From: Bacteroidota bacterium
Lineage (GTDB): Bacteria > Bacteroidota > Ignavibacteria > Ignavibacteriales > Ignavibacteriaceae
DNA: 64,000 nt
Reading direction: 5' to 3'
Assembly: GCA_022564295.1 (NCBI GenBank)
Contig: JADFLR010000002.1
Span: forward strand, 62,001-126,000
Below the pieces are notes generated by a model that saw nothing but the letters and a program-made list of their open reading frames with translations, was not told the DNA's origin and searched no databases. A program made the translations under genes and the position numbers. Shown in pieces: positions 53,212-63,267 of the stretch; within the stretch, counting starts at the first letter, position 1; the number at the start of each line of letters is the position of its first letter.

Positions 53212-53607
53212 CTACATGATATCAATCGTTCTCGGTTTTACTTTTTCATTTTTTGTTAAATTAACTACAAGCTGTCCGTTATCATACCTTGCTTCAATAT
53301 TTGATTGATCAACTGTATCAGATATCTTAAATGTTCTGTAATAGTTTGCTATTTCTTGTTCATTTAAAAGGTAGTGTCTATTAATTGCTTCATCATATTG
53401 AATTGCACCGAACATACTTAACATATCATCTTCGACCCTGACTTTTACATTATCTCTTACAACACCGGGCATATTCGCAGTTAATACAAATTCATCGTCG
53501 GTCTCATAAATATTTACTAATGGTGAAATGTAATGTTGTGCTTCTAATAACTCTTCTAATGAGCTAGTGCCTTTTACTTTAACGGGAATATTTTCTCTGT
53601 TTTTCAT
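53212..53607 (-). CDS. Hsp20 small heat-shock protein
   Basis: 131 residues. Alpha-crystallin-domain features: SPLVNIYETDDEFVLTANMP, GVVRDNVKVRVEDDMLSMFG and NIEARYDNGQLVVNLTKNEK (GxLxxxL-like strand). ATP-independent holdase that protects unfolding proteins. ATG with AAAGGAG eight bases upstream; it lies downstream of dnaK on the same strand with about 200 bp between. Confidence 0.88.
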   Translation of the reverse strand: MKNRENIPVKVKGTSSLEELLEAQHYISPLVNIYETDDEFVLTANMPGVVRDNVKVRVEDDMLSMFGAIQYDEAINRHYLLNEQEIANYYRTFKISDTVDQSNIEARYDNGQLVVNLTKNEKVKPRTIDIM

Positions 53608-53803
53608 ATTATTCTCCTTTCCGAAAGTGTCATTTTTGTTAATCCATTATCATTCTAATAATTATTATTGCAATGTGAGGAGAAAAATAAATTCATATCA
53701 AAAAGATTTTTCCATAGTGATTGCTTAATTAGAATTCTATAAAAGTATTTTCATAATTATCAAAAAGTATCCGCACCTGTTTTAAACAGATGCGGATCTA
53801 TCA

Positions 53804-55750
53804 TTACTTATCTTTATCTTTATCGTCGTCGTCAACAACTTCGTAAGATGCATCCTGTACATCTTCTTTCTTATCATCATCAGTTCCAGTTTCTTTCGTT
53901 CCCGGCTGCTGTTGTCCTGTATCACCGGTTCCCTGAGCTTGCTGTGCATCCGCCTGCGCATAAAGCTGCTGTGCTATATCACCCCATACTTTATTTAATG
54001 ATTCAGTTGTTGATTTTATCTGTTCGTTATTATTTGCTGCTAATGCATCTTCAACTTTCTTTATTTCAGCTTCAAGTTTCGATTTATTTTCGTCCGTTAG
54101 TTTATCCTTCATTTCTTCCATTTGTTTTTTAATCTGGAAGACAAGACTATCTGCGGAGTTTTTTACATCTATCTCTTCTTTCTTCTTTTTATCTTCAGCA
54201 GCATGTTCTTTCGCATCGTTTTTCATTTTATCAATTTCTTCCTGATTTAATCCGCTTGAAGAAGTAATTCTGATGCTTTGTTCTTTATTTGTAGCTTTAT
54301 CCTTTGCATGAACATGCATAATACCATTCGCATCGATATCAAAGGTTACTTCAACCTGTGGAACACCTCTTGGTGATGGTGGAATACCATCAAGATGAAA
54401 TCTTCCGAGTGTACGGTTATCGGCCGCCATTGATCTTTCACCCTGAAGCACATGAATTTCAACTGATGGCTGATTATCCGAAGCAGTTGAAAATATTTCA
54501 CTCTTCTTGCTTGGAATAGTTGTGTTCGCTTCAATTAATTTAGTCATCACGCCGCCAAGTGTTTCGATACCGAGCGATAGTGGAGTAACATCAAGCAGAA
54601 GTATATCTTTTATATCTCCGGTTAAAACACCACCTTGAATAGCAGCACCGATTGCAACAACCTCATCGGGGTTAACGCCCTTATGCGGATCTTTGCCGAA
54701 CATGTCTTTTACCAACTGCTGTACCATCGGAATTCTTGTTGAACCACCGACCAGAATAACTTCATCTATATCAGAACTTGTTACACCGGCATCCTTCATT
54801 GCCTGCTCACAAGGCATTTTTGTTCTTTGTATAAGATCATCTACTAACTGCTCGAATTTTGATTTGCTGATGTTTATATTAAGATGTTTCGGTCCTTCCT
54901 GTGTTGCTGTTATAAACGGAAGGTTTACATCGGTTGAAGCAGATGATGAAAGCTCCATCTTTGCTTTTTCTGCAGCTTCTTTCAATCTCTGCAATGCCAT
55001 CGGGTCTTTACGAAGATCAATACTATCAGATTTCAAAAACTCATCAGCAAGATAATCGATCAATCTCTGATCGAAATCATCACCACCAAGATGAGTATCA
55101 CCGTTTGTAGACTTAACTTCAAATACACCATCACCTAACTGCAAAATGGAAATATCAAATGTACCGCCGCCCAGATCGTAAATTGCAATTGTATGATCAT
55201 GCGATTTTTTATCCAGACCATAAGCCAATGCTGCGGCAGTTGGTTCATTAATAATTCTCTTAACTGTTAGTCCTGCAATTTCACCGGCATCTTTTGTTGC
55301 CTGCCTTTGTGAATCGTTAAAATAAGCTGGAACAGTTATCACAGCATCTGTAATTTCGTGTCCTAAATATTCTTCAGCAGTTTTTTTCATCTTCTGAAGG
55401 ATCATTGCACTTATTTCGGGTGGAGAATAAAGACGATCATCAATTTTAACTCTTGCTGTCTGATTATCACCTTCAACCACTTCGTACGGCACTTCTGCCA
55501 TTTCAGATTGTACCTCACTAATTTTTCTTCCCATAAATCTTTTTATGGAAGAAATTGTTTTTTTAGGATTAGTTATCGCCTGACGTTTAGCCGGCTGACC
55601 GACTAATCTTTCTTCGTTTTTTGCAAACGCAACAACAGAGGGAGTTGTTCTTCCTCCCTCAGAGTTAGGAATTACAACCGGATCATTACCTTCCATTACG
55701 GAAACACAAGAGTTAGTTGTTCCTAAATCTATTCCTATTATTTTGTTCAT
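53804..55750 (-). CDS. dnaK: Chaperone DnaK (Hsp70)
   Basis: 648 residues. ATPase domain with [34 protein letters not shown] and [17 protein letters not shown]; substrate-binding domain with [20 protein letters not shown] and an [17 protein letters not shown] junction; helical lid and an acidic tail [19 protein letters not shown]. It folds proteins with DnaJ and GrpE, whose genes are not in this window. ATG with AGGAGA upstream; 54 bp after the upstream hsp20 stop, so they form one operon. Confidence 0.97.
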   Translation of the reverse strand: MNKIIGIDLGTTNSCVSVMEGNDPVVIPNSEGGRTTPSVVAFAKNEERLVGQPAKRQAITNPKKTISSIKRFMGRKISEVQSEMAEVPYEVVEGDNQTARVKIDDRLYSPPEISAMILQKMKKTAEEYLGHEITDAVITVPAYFNDSQRQATKDAGEIAGLTVKRIINEPTAAALAYGLDKKSHDHTIAIYDLGGGTFDISILQLGDGVFEVKSTNGDTHLGGDDFDQRLIDYLADEFLKSDSIDLRKDPMALQRLKEAAEKAKMELSSSASTDVNLPFITATQEGPKHLNINISKSKFEQLVDDLIQRTKMPCEQAMKDAGVTSSDIDEVILVGGSTRIPMVQQLVKDMFGKDPHKGVNPDEVVAIGAAIQGGVLTGDIKDILLLDVTPLSLGIETLGGVMTKLIEANTTIPSKKSEIFSTASDNQPSVEIHVLQGERSMAADNRTLGRFHLDGIPPSPRGVPQVEVTFDIDANGIMHVHAKDKATNKEQSIRITSSSGLNQEEIDKMKNDAKEHAAEDKKKKEEIDVKNSADSLVFQIKKQMEEMKDKLTDENKSKLEAEIKKVEDALAANNNEQIKSTTESLNKVWGDIAQQLYAQADAQQAQGTGDTGQQQPGTKETGTDDDKKEDVQDASYEVVDDDDKDKDK

Positions 55751-55803
55751 AATTTATATCTCCTATCCAAAAGTTTGCAGATTGCCTGCTGGTTTATAAA
55801 AAC

Positions 55804-56226
55804 TTATTTTACTTCTATTATTCTTTCTTTCGGTTTTTCCGTTACTAACTTAGCTATTGAAATTTTAAGTAAACCATTTTCAAATTTTGCTGTGATTTCA
55901 TCCAGATTTATATCTTCAGGAAGTTCAAATTTTCTTTCAAATCTTCCAAATAACCTTTCATTTCTAAAAATATTAATCTTTTCATTACCTTTAAATTCAT
56001 TTTTCTTTTCACCGCTCACAGTTAGAACACCATCTTCCAGTAAAATCTTTACATCTTCTTTTTTTACTCCAGGAAGTTCAGCAATAAATTCAATTGATTT
56101 TTCTGCATCAACCACATCAATCCTGAGAAACCTTTTAAACGGGATTTCAACATTATTTGAAATTTCATTAAAAAATTTATCAAAACCTCTTTCTTCGATA
56201 AGAGGTCTGAATATTACTTTAGTCAT
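55804..56226 (-). CDS. Hsp20 small heat-shock protein
   Basis: 140 residues. IPFKRFLRIDVVDAEKSIEF, ELPGVKKEDVKILLEDGVLT, VSGEKKNEFKGNEKINIFRN and FGRFERKFELPEDINLDEIT are the canonical alpha-crystallin strands, followed by NGLLKISIAKLV (GxLxIxI). ATG with AAGGAGA upstream. First gene of the hsp20-dnaK-hsp20 operon and nearest to the shared promoter region. Confidence 0.95.
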   Translation of the reverse strand: MTKVIFRPLIEERGFDKFFNEISNNVEIPFKRFLRIDVVDAEKSIEFIAELPGVKKEDVKILLEDGVLTVSGEKKNEFKGNEKINIFRNERLFGRFERKFELPEDINLDEITAKFENGLLKISIAKLVTEKPKERIIEVK

Positions 56227-56482
56227 AGTATTTCTCCTTAATAAATTAATTATATTTTAAGCTTAGTTTTATTATCATTAACTGAAACAACTGCTATGCC
56301 AGGCAGTTAGAATCTTTGTAACCTATTATATTTTAATAACTTACAGATATTTATATATAATCATATAAAAATATTTAGTGGCAGATTACTTGTCATATTG
56401 GCGGGTTTTGTTTAATAACTGACAACTATGCTGACAGTTTGAACAATTTTTAATATTTTTAGAATAAACAATATCAAAAATA
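56227..56482. promoter_or_regulatory. Divergent promoter region of hsp20-dnaK and birA with TGTCA/TGACA words
   Basis: No CIRCE inverted repeat is visible. GTCATATTGGCGGG, AACTGACAACTATGCTGACAG and CTTGTCAT give TGTCA and TGACA words, two direct (TGACA at about 56420 and 56432) and one inverted. They could be a heat-shock operator. An AT-rich stretch at 56320-56360 could hold promoters. Confidence 0.35.
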
Positions 56483-57253
56483 ATGTTCGACCTGGAAAAG
56501 TTTGATTTAAAATTAAATACTGATGTAATTGGGCGCAATTTTATTTATGCAGAGGAAGTCCCTTCAACAAATACCGAGCTGCTCAATGAAAGTAATTTTT
56601 ATAATAAACATGGTACCGTGCTCTTCGCTGAAAAACAGACCGAAGGAAAAGGTAGAAAGAACAGAATATGGTATAGTGATGACCAACTGAATCTAACTTT
56701 TTCAATTCTTATAACAGAACCAAAATATTTACAAAAAATAAACATACTTAATTTTGTTGCTTCACTTGCCCTGGCAGTATCAATTGAAAATCTTTTCCAG
56801 CTTAGAACAGAACTTAAATGGCCCAACGATATTTTAATTGATAGTAAAAAAGCGGCGGGAATATTAATTGAATCAACCTCGAAGGGGAGTAATATTTCAC
56901 GGCTTGTGATTGGGATGGGTTTAAATGTAAATCAAATTTCATTTCAAAGAAAGTTTACTACTGAACCTACTTCGCTTAAGAAGGAATTGGGACATCCTGT
57001 TGAGAGAGAAAAAACACTTGCTGAAATATTAAATAACATCGAAGAAATATTAAATACATCAAATAAGTTTCCAGATAAAATTCTTGAAGACTGGAAAGCA
57101 AAATGCAAGATGATAGGTGAAAGGATAACCGTTCTATACGATGATATAACAAGACATGGAATATTTAATGACATTGATAAAAATGGTTTCCTGGTTCTTA
57201 GAATCCATGATAAAGTAGAAACTATACACTTTGGCGATGTGAGTATATTATAA
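56483..57253 (+). CDS. birA: Biotin--[acetyl-CoA-carboxylase] ligase
   Basis: 256 residues without an N-terminal DNA-binding domain, so it is an enzyme only, not a repressor. VPSTNTELLNES (biotin site), GKGRKNRIWYS (GRGRRGR loop variant), LKWPNDILIDSKKAAGIL and IGMGLNVNQ are the BPL/LipB-like catalytic elements, and the C-terminal SH3-like domain follows (ERITVLYDDITRHGIFNDID). It biotinylates the carboxyl carrier protein of acetyl-CoA carboxylase; accD is nearby at 59 kb. Its stop overlaps the coaX start by one base (TAATG). Confidence 0.95.
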   Translation: MFDLEKFDLKLNTDVIGRNFIYAEEVPSTNTELLNESNFYNKHGTVLFAEKQTEGKGRKNRIWYSDDQLNLTFSILITEPKYLQKINILNFVASLALAVSIENLFQLRTELKWPNDILIDSKKAAGILIESTSKGSNISRLVIGMGLNVNQISFQRKFTTEPTSLKKELGHPVEREKTLAEILNNIEEILNTSNKFPDKILEDWKAKCKMIGERITVLYDDITRHGIFNDIDKNGFLVLRIHDKVETIHFGDVSIL

Positions 57254-57999
57254 TGCTTCTTACTCTCGATATCGGAAATACAAATATTAAAGCTGGTGTT
57301 TTCAAGGGTAAGGATTTAGAATATCATTTTATTTTTGCTAATATTACTAAACATAAATCTTCTCTTAAAAAACATAGAATTTCAAGTATTGCAATCAGTT
57401 CTGTGGTTCCTGAAAAGACAAAACTAATTGTAAAAGAACTCTCGGCAAATTATAACTTTATACCATTTATTATAAATAACGATTGTAAATTTAATCTGAA
57501 GATTGATTATAAAACACCTGAAACACTTGGGATTGACAGAATTTGTTCCGCAGAAGGTGCATTTAATTTGTACGGCAATAGTTTAATGGCAGGTTCCTAT
57601 TTACTCACAATAGATTTTGGAACAGCTACTACAATTAATATTGTTAAATATCCAAATATATTTGCAGGTGGACTGATTGCTCCGGGAATAAATACAATGT
57701 TTGCATCTCTAGCCACACAATCTTCACAGCTTCCCGATTTAACATTTGATAATTATAATTTCATAATTGGCGATGATACTCATTCATCAATTGCAAGCGG
57801 GGTAATTAATTCTGCAGTTGGTTTGATTGAAAAAGTGGTAAGCTATATAAATAATTTGGATGATTGTTCCAATCTTATCATTTATGCAACTGGAGGTATG
57901 GCAGATAAGCTGCAAAAGTTTCTTTCGAACAAAATAATTTATGATGAGTTTTTGGTTTTGAGAGGAATCCGTTCACTGTATGAATTAAATAAAGTTTAA
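57253..57999 (+). CDS. coaX: Type III pantothenate kinase
   Basis: 248 residues. ASKHA-fold kinase: MLLTLDIGNTNIKAGVFKG (phosphate loop), ETLGIDRICSAEGAFNLYG (GxDR), LLTIDFGTATTINIV (second phosphate motif) and LIIYATGGMADKLQKFL. It phosphorylates pantothenate as the first step of coenzyme A synthesis; panC is convergent on the other strand. Translationally coupled to birA. Confidence 0.95.
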   Translation: MLLTLDIGNTNIKAGVFKGKDLEYHFIFANITKHKSSLKKHRISSIAISSVVPEKTKLIVKELSANYNFIPFIINNDCKFNLKIDYKTPETLGIDRICSAEGAFNLYGNSLMAGSYLLTIDFGTATTINIVKYPNIFAGGLIAPGINTMFASLATQSSQLPDLTFDNYNFIIGDDTHSSIASGVINSAVGLIEKVVSYINNLDDCSNLIIYATGGMADKLQKFLSNKIIYDEFLVLRGIRSLYELNKV

Positions 58000-58046
58000 T
58001 AATTCATCTGTCTATATTTATAGGCTCCGCCTTTGCTGAGCATGAA

Positions 58047-58135
58047 TGCATGACTGTATGTTATAACTCTTGTATAATTTCTAATAATCTTTTTGAATCA
58101 TTCCTCATGCACTCATCCAACCATGCAGTCATGCA
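58047..58135. repeat. Inverted repeat between convergent coaX and panC
   Basis: TGCATGACTG at 58047 and CAGTCATGCA at 58126, enclosing an AT-rich loop with CATGCACTCATCC. Lies between convergent genes, so it could end transcription of both, or be a diverged palindromic element. Confidence 0.5.
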
Positions 58136-58187
58136 AATTAAAATTTCACAATAGTAATCGTTTCTTTGCGTGGAAATGTTTTTTCTT

Positions 58188-59015
58188 TCATTCTACTTTT
58201 ATCAACTCATTATCAATCAATCTTGTATTACCAATTTTGCAGGCAATTAAAATATAATATTCATTACTGCTTTTTAGTTCCTCTACAGTTTCAAATGATT
58301 TTGACTCTACAATTTTTATGTACTTCAACTTCGAAGATTTTAACTTTTCAATTATGGTCATCATTTCCGAGATAATTAATGAAACTCTTCTCTCTCCTTC
58401 ATCAATCATTTTATTAGCATTTCGAAGTGCCTTGTAAAGTGCTAACGCATCCTTCCGTTCATCTTTTGATAAATATACATTTCTCGAACTCATTGCCAAT
58501 CCGTCCGTTTCCCGTACAATCGGGCAAACAACAATGTTTACAGGTATCTTTAGATCATTTACCATTTGTTTTATAACCGCTGCTTGCTGTGCATCTTTTT
58601 GTCCTAAAAAAGCATAATCCGGCATCACACAATTAATGAGAATATTAACAACTGTAGTCACACCCTTAAAATGTGTCGGTCTGAATTCACCTTCAAGTTT
58701 TTTTGTTATATGATTAACAGTTACAAATGTTTGAAAATTTTCAGGATAGATTTCATCAGCATCCGGATAAAAAAGATAATCAACTTTCTGCTCAAGCAGT
58801 AGTTTATTATCCTTTTCGATATCTCGCGGATATTGTGTTAGGTCTTCGGATGGAGAAAATTGTGTTGGATTAACAAAGATTGAAACAATCGTAGCATCAC
58901 AAAGTTCTTTCGATCTTTTAACCAAGGAGAGATGACCTTCGTGAAGGAAGCCCATTGTAGGAATAAAACCAATAGTCTTCCCCGCAGATTTCAGAGAAGA
59001 AGATATATCCTGCAT
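58188..59015 (-). CDS. panC: Pantothenate synthetase
   Basis: 275 residues from the ATG at 59015. IGFIPTMGFLHEGHLSLVKR (HxGH nucleotidyl transferase motif), VNPTQFSPSEDLTQYPRD, FKGVTTVVNILINCVMPDYA, FLGQKDAQQAAVIKQM and GLAMSSRNVYLSKDERKDAL are the PanC signature. It condenses pantoate with beta-alanine. The open frame upstream reads IKTITKIGE before this ATG, which matches the usual PanC N-terminus (K-x-I-x-E-M); no ATG, GTG or TTG precedes it up to the accD stop. GAGG in the accD stop region fits an ATC codon at 59042, so the true start may be noncanonical. Confidence 0.93.
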   Translation of the reverse strand: MQDISSSLKSAGKTIGFIPTMGFLHEGHLSLVKRSKELCDATIVSIFVNPTQFSPSEDLTQYPRDIEKDNKLLLEQKVDYLFYPDADEIYPENFQTFVTVNHITKKLEGEFRPTHFKGVTTVVNILINCVMPDYAFLGQKDAQQAAVIKQMVNDLKIPVNIVVCPIVRETDGLAMSSRNVYLSKDERKDALALYKALRNANKMIDEGERRVSLIISEMMTIIEKLKSSKLKYIKIVESKSFETVEELKSSNEYYILIACKIGNTRLIDNELIKVE

Positions 59016-59049
59016 TTCACCAATTTTGGTGATAGTTTTGATATAAACC

Positions 59050-59889
59050 TCAGGTCATTAAATCAATTAAATTGCTAACTGTTTGTTTCAGTTCCTGCCT
59101 TGAAACAACCTTATCAACAAAACCCCTCTCCAATAAAAACTCTGATCTCTGAAAACCTTTAGGAAGATCTTTACCGATAGTTTGTTTAATAACACGCGGA
59201 CCGGCAAAACCAATTAACGCTTTTGGTTCGGCAATATTAACATCGCCGAGCATTGCGTAGCTTGCTGTAGTGCCTCCTGTTGTTGGGTCGGCAAGAATTG
59301 AAATATAAGGTATCTTAGCATCTGCAAGCCGTGCTAATCTTGAACTTGTTTTAGCTAACTGCATAAGCGAATATGCACCTTCCATCATTCTTGCACCTCC
59401 GCTTTGCGAAATAATTATTAACGGTATTTTACTTTTGTATGCTTTATCAATAATGCGTGCTATCTTTTCGCCAACTACCGAACCCATGCTTCCGCCGATA
59501 AATTTAAAATCCATACAACCGAATGCCACGGATTTCCCATTTATTTTGCCGGTTCCAACACGCACAGCATCATTCAAACCTGTTTTTTTTATTGCTGCAG
59601 TTATCCGTTCATTATATCTTTTAGTATCAACAAATTTTAACGGATCAGAAGATCTCATTTTTTTAAATAGCTCTTTAAAACTTCTATCATCAAGAAGAAC
59701 TTGAATATATTCCTCACTGCCAACCCTGAAATGGTAATCACATTTAAGGCATGTCCACAAATTTACTTCAAGTTGCTTTTTATGAATTATCTCTCCACAG
59801 CCAAGACATTTTTCCCACAAACCATCTGGTAAATCTTTTTTTTTAGAATCAGGAGATATTTTTTCTTTTGATCTTCTAAACCAGGGCAT
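59050..59889 (-). CDS. accD: Acetyl-CoA carboxylase carboxyltransferase subunit beta
   Basis: 279 residues. Four-Cys zinc ribbon CLGCGEIIHKKQLEVNLWTC and CLKCDYHFRV, then the carboxyltransferase fold with ISQSGGARMMEGAYSLMQLA, ISILADPTTGGTTASYAMLG and IGFAGPRVIKQTIGKDLPKG. Makes malonyl-CoA with AccA, which is not in the window. It lies between DUF1573 (8 bp away) and panC in the same operon-like run. Confidence 0.97.
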   Translation of the reverse strand: MPWFRRSKEKISPDSKKKDLPDGLWEKCLGCGEIIHKKQLEVNLWTCLKCDYHFRVGSEEYIQVLLDDRSFKELFKKMRSSDPLKFVDTKRYNERITAAIKKTGLNDAVRVGTGKINGKSVAFGCMDFKFIGGSMGSVVGEKIARIIDKAYKSKIPLIIISQSGGARMMEGAYSLMQLAKTSSRLARLADAKIPYISILADPTTGGTTASYAMLGDVNIAEPKALIGFAGPRVIKQTIGKDLPKGFQRSEFLLERGFVDKVVSRQELKQTVSNLIDLMT

Positions 59890-59897
59890 TTGTTTTC

Positions 59898-60605
59898 TTA
59901 TTGTTGAACGTCTGCATAGACAGTAATAATTTTAGTCGGATCTTTTGGATCGTTTGATTTAATGGTTATCGTTCTACTCATCTTTCCTTTTCTGTTCGAA
60001 GTATCAAGCTCAACTTTTAATGTACCTTGCTCGCCGGGTTTCAACACTTCGCTGCTAACCAAAGCGGCTGTACAACCACAAGATGTTTTTATATCCTTTA
60101 TCTTAAGAGTAGATTTTCCGCTGTTCTCAAAATTAAAGGTATATTCAACAATTTTTCCTTCTTTTACTTTTCCAAAATCATGTTGTGTTTGAATAAAACG
60201 CAGAACAGGATAAGTTGAACTTTCAGCATCGGATAATACAACATTACCTTTTATTGTAATAATTACTTGCGGGTTATCAGGATCGTTGCTTTCAATCCTT
60301 ATTAACTTTTTCTGTTTGCCGAATCTTCCGGCAGAATTGAAAGTTACATTAAGGTTGGTTGATTCACCGGGAGCCAATTCATTCTTTTCCGGTAATGCCG
60401 CAGTACATCCGCAGGAAGCTTTAACATTTGTGATCTTTAAAAGGTCGCCGCCGCTATTTGTGATTACAAAAACGTGAGTGACTTTCTCACCTTGCTGAAT
60501 ATCTCCAAAATCATGTTCATCTTGCTGAGTAACTAATTTTGGTCCCATTAACTGAGCAAAACTTAACGATGACCCTGCAACGATAATTAATAATAGTTTT
60601 CTCAT
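59898..60605 (-). CDS. Periplasmic protein with two DUF1573 domains
   Basis: 235 residues. Signal peptide (MRKLLLIIVAGSSLSFAQ). Two tandem domains: HDFGDIQQGEKVTHVFVITN with KASCGCTAALPEKNELAPGE, and HDFGKVKEGKIVEYTFNFEN with KTSCGCTAALVSSEVLKPGE. Each has the DFG start and CGCT motif of DUF1573 beta-sandwiches. Function unknown; likely binds a partner outside the inner membrane. The start overlaps the tsaB stop by four bases. Confidence 0.92.
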   Translation of the reverse strand: MRKLLLIIVAGSSLSFAQLMGPKLVTQQDEHDFGDIQQGEKVTHVFVITNSGGDLLKITNVKASCGCTAALPEKNELAPGESTNLNVTFNSAGRFGKQKKLIRIESNDPDNPQVIITIKGNVVLSDAESSTYPVLRFIQTQHDFGKVKEGKIVEYTFNFENSGKSTLKIKDIKTSCGCTAALVSSEVLKPGEQGTLKVELDTSNRKGKMSRTITIKSNDPKDPTKIITVYADVQQ

Positions 60606-61273
60606 TTTTTATGCCTCATTTTTACGATAAAATTTTTTAAATAAAGTGGTTCTAAATAATCATAATCAAAAGTTGAGTTTCTCTCACCAAATTTCAATGC
60701 CCACTCAGCAACATACTCTGCCGAAGGTGAACTTATGATAATATCATTTTTACTTTCTTCAAGCAGATAAGATGCACTTCCAAAAACTTTAATCCCAATT
60801 GATTTAATAACAAACTCTTCGTTAGTTAAAATTGTTAATTCATCTACTAATATATAACTATTGGATTTAATTTTAAACTTAGAGTAGTAAACTTCATCCT
60901 TATTCACCTTATTTGCAATTATAAATTCCGAATTATCAGAAATACAAGAAGAAAGCTGAAAAGCCAGAGCTTCAAATGTTGGAACAGCAATTAAGGGAAC
61001 ACCTGTTCCGCTTGCAATACCTTTAGCTGCAGCCATTCCAATTCGTAAACCTGTAAATGAACCCGGTCCTTCGGAAACTGCAACCGAACTGATCTCAGCC
61101 CTGTTAATTTCCCCCTGTCGGAATAAAAATTCTATTATCTCAAATAATTTTTCTGAATGCGAATGTTTAAGTTTTATTGCAGATGTAAAATACTTTTCGG
61201 TAGAATAATATAATGCTGCGCCGCATATTGCTTCGGAAGTTTCTATTGCAAGTATTGGTTTAACTTTATTCAT
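60602..61273 (-). CDS. tsaB: tRNA N6-threonylcarbamoyl-adenosine modification protein TsaB
   Basis: 223 residues. ASKHA-like: ILAIETSEAICGAALYYSTE at the start, VAVSEGPGSFTGLRIGMAAA (GPGSFTGLRIG motif) and IASGTGVPLIAVPTFEALAF. TsaB forms the TsaBDE complex for t6A synthesis. The start overlaps tsaE by eight bases. Confidence 0.95.
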   Translation of the reverse strand: MNKVKPILAIETSEAICGAALYYSTEKYFTSAIKLKHSHSEKLFEIIEFLFRQGEINRAEISSVAVSEGPGSFTGLRIGMAAAKGIASGTGVPLIAVPTFEALAFQLSSCISDNSEFIIANKVNKDEVYYSKFKIKSNSYILVDELTILTNEEFVIKSIGIKVFGSASYLLEESKNDIIISSPSAEYVAEWALKFGERNSTFDYDYLEPLYLKNFIVKMRHKK

Positions 61274-61694
61274 ATTTTATAAACTCAAATTTTCGCATAG
61301 TGCCTTCAAGAATTGTAATAAATATTTCCAATCTTTCTTTTGGTAATGCCTCATTAATTAATTCACCCCATTCAATAAAAATTACTGCATCAGCATCGTT
61401 TAAATAATCCTGCCAACCGATATCAAACAATTCATCCATATTCATCAATCTATAAAAATCGAAATGGTATGCTTTAATTTTACTTTCATACTCATTTACA
61501 ATCGCAAACGATGGACTGTTAACGTAGTTTATTCCAAAATGTTTCATTACTTTTTTAATAAAAAATGTTTTACCCGAACCTAAATTACCGTTTAGTATAA
61601 TTACTTGTCCGTTCTGTAATTCTTTAGCAAATTTAATCGCCAACTCTTCGGTGCCTTTTTCATCATTTACAGTTACTGCATAAGGTAATTTCAC
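61266..61694 (-). CDS. tsaE: tRNA threonylcarbamoyladenosine biosynthesis ATPase TsaE
   Basis: 142 residues. Walker A LNGNLGSGKTFFIKKVMKHF, then VNSPSFAIVNEYESKIKAYH, HFDFYRLMNMDELFDIGWQD (FYR) and VIFIEWGELINEALPKERLE (Walker B-like IEW). Drives the TsaBDE complex with ATP. Starts four bases after the porX stop. Confidence 0.95.
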   Translation of the reverse strand: MKLPYAVTVNDEKGTEELAIKFAKELQNGQVIILNGNLGSGKTFFIKKVMKHFGINYVNSPSFAIVNEYESKIKAYHFDFYRLMNMDELFDIGWQDYLNDADAVIFIEWGELINEALPKERLEIFITILEGTMRKFEFIKYE

Positions 61695-61698
61695 AATA

Positions 61699-63267
61699 CT
61701 ACTTAGGTTCCATGGTTATAACAGGTAAAATCATTTCTTCCATTGAAATTCCGCCATGCTGAAAGGTATCTTTATAATGCGAAAGATACTTATGATAATC
61801 AGTTGGATAAACAAAGTAATAATCTTCTTTTGAAATTATATAATTTATTGTAACCCCCCTTTTGGGAAGTTTATAATCCTGCGGATTTTTTATATAGACC
61901 GCATGTTTGTTATCCACTTTCAGGTTTCTTCCGTACTTAAATCTTAGGTTGGTAGACGCTTCCCTATCACCTAATACTTTTGCGCCTCTTAAACACCTAA
62001 TACTTCCGTGATCGGTTGTAACAACAATTTTAACATTTTTCATTTTTGCAATCGCTCTAAAAGTTCCAAGCAAAGAAGAATGAGTAAACCAACTGTTAGT
62101 TAATGAACGGTAGGCAGCTTCCTCAGGAGCAATTTCTTTAAGCAAAGCGGAATCAGAACGACCATGAGCAATCATATCTAAAAAGTTTACCACAACAGCC
62201 ATTAGATTCAGATCCCGGTATGAAATTATGTTCTGCTCAAAATTCCTTCCTACATCAGGATCAATAATTTTTATATACTTCAGATCCTTTTTCAACTTAA
62301 TTTTTTTTCTATCGAGCAGTAACTGAAGAAGCTCTTTTTCATATTTATTCATACTTCTTTCGTCATCATCTTTACCCTGCCAAAGTTCGGGGTAGTACTT
62401 TTCTATTTCACTTGGAAACAATCCACTAAACAGAGAATTTCTTGCATAAGGTGTAGCAGTTGGAAGGATAGAATAATAATAATCCTTTTCAATATTGAAA
62501 AGATCAATAAGATGTTTTTCCATTACCAACCATTGATCGAGGCGTAAACAATCGAGGACAAAATAAAATACTGTTACATTTTCATCAGCTAAATGGTTTA
62601 GGACATATTTATCAGTGATCTCGGTGGTTAATGTCGGTGTATCAATATCGCCTTGTGAATTGATCCAATGAGTGTAATTTTTTTCAACAAATTTTGAAAA
62701 CTCTTTGTTTGCTTCTTTCCTTTGATCAAACAATGTTTGCTTCAATCCAATTTCTGCATGCTTATCAAGTTCGAGATCCCAATCAACAAGCTTACGGTAA
62801 ATATCAATCCACTCTGCGTAATCAAGCTTACCCATAAGTGCTTGTGAGATTTGGTTGAAATCCTGCAGGTAATCTTTGGCTGCATATTCCCCTGTAATTT
62901 TTTTTCCTTCCAATATTTTTTTGCACACAAGCAATACCTGGCTCGGATTTACAGGTTTGGTCAGGTAATCGGTTATCTTACCGCCAATGGCTTCATCCAT
63001 AAGAGATTCTTCCTCGCTCTTTGTTATCATAACAACGGGAATATTCGGATTGATAGTTTTAATCTGGCTTAATGTTTCGAGACCGCCCATACCTGCCATC
63101 ATTTCATCTAAAAAAATCAGATCATAATTTTTTTCTTTAACAGAAGAAATTGCATCCTCGCCGTTTGTAGCGGTATCAACTTCATATCCTTTTTCTGATA
63201 AAAAAATTATATGGGATTTCAGAAGTTCTATTTCATCATCAACCCAAAGAAGTTTATTTGATTCCAT
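61699..63267 (-). CDS. porX: PorX-type response regulator with PglZ effector domain
   Basis: 522 residues from the ATG at 63267 (a GTG at 63273 is also in frame). Receiver domain 1-120: LLWVDDEIELLKSHIIFLSE, phosphoacceptor DEMMAGMGGLETLSQIKTIN (Asp54), VVMITKSEEESLMDEAIG, DYLTKPVNPSQVL (Lys-Pro). C-terminal PglZ domain about 200-520 with VFYFVLDCLRLDQWLVMEKH (metal Asp), NSLFSGLFPSEIEKYYPELW and VTTDHGSIRCLRGAKVLGDR (DHG). In Porphyromonas PorX with kinase PorY controls T9SS genes; a PorY gene is not in the window. Confidence 0.93.
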   Translation of the reverse strand: MESNKLLWVDDEIELLKSHIIFLSEKGYEVDTATNGEDAISSVKEKNYDLIFLDEMMAGMGGLETLSQIKTINPNIPVVMITKSEEESLMDEAIGGKITDYLTKPVNPSQVLLVCKKILEGKKITGEYAAKDYLQDFNQISQALMGKLDYAEWIDIYRKLVDWDLELDKHAEIGLKQTLFDQRKEANKEFSKFVEKNYTHWINSQGDIDTPTLTTEITDKYVLNHLADENVTVFYFVLDCLRLDQWLVMEKHLIDLFNIEKDYYYSILPTATPYARNSLFSGLFPSEIEKYYPELWQGKDDDERSMNKYEKELLQLLLDRKKIKLKKDLKYIKIIDPDVGRNFEQNIISYRDLNLMAVVVNFLDMIAHGRSDSALLKEIAPEEAAYRSLTNSWFTHSSLLGTFRAIAKMKNVKIVVTTDHGSIRCLRGAKVLGDREASTNLRFKYGRNLKVDNKHAVYIKNPQDYKLPKRGVTINYIISKEDYYFVYPTDYHKYLSHYKDTFQHGGISMEEMILPVITMEPK

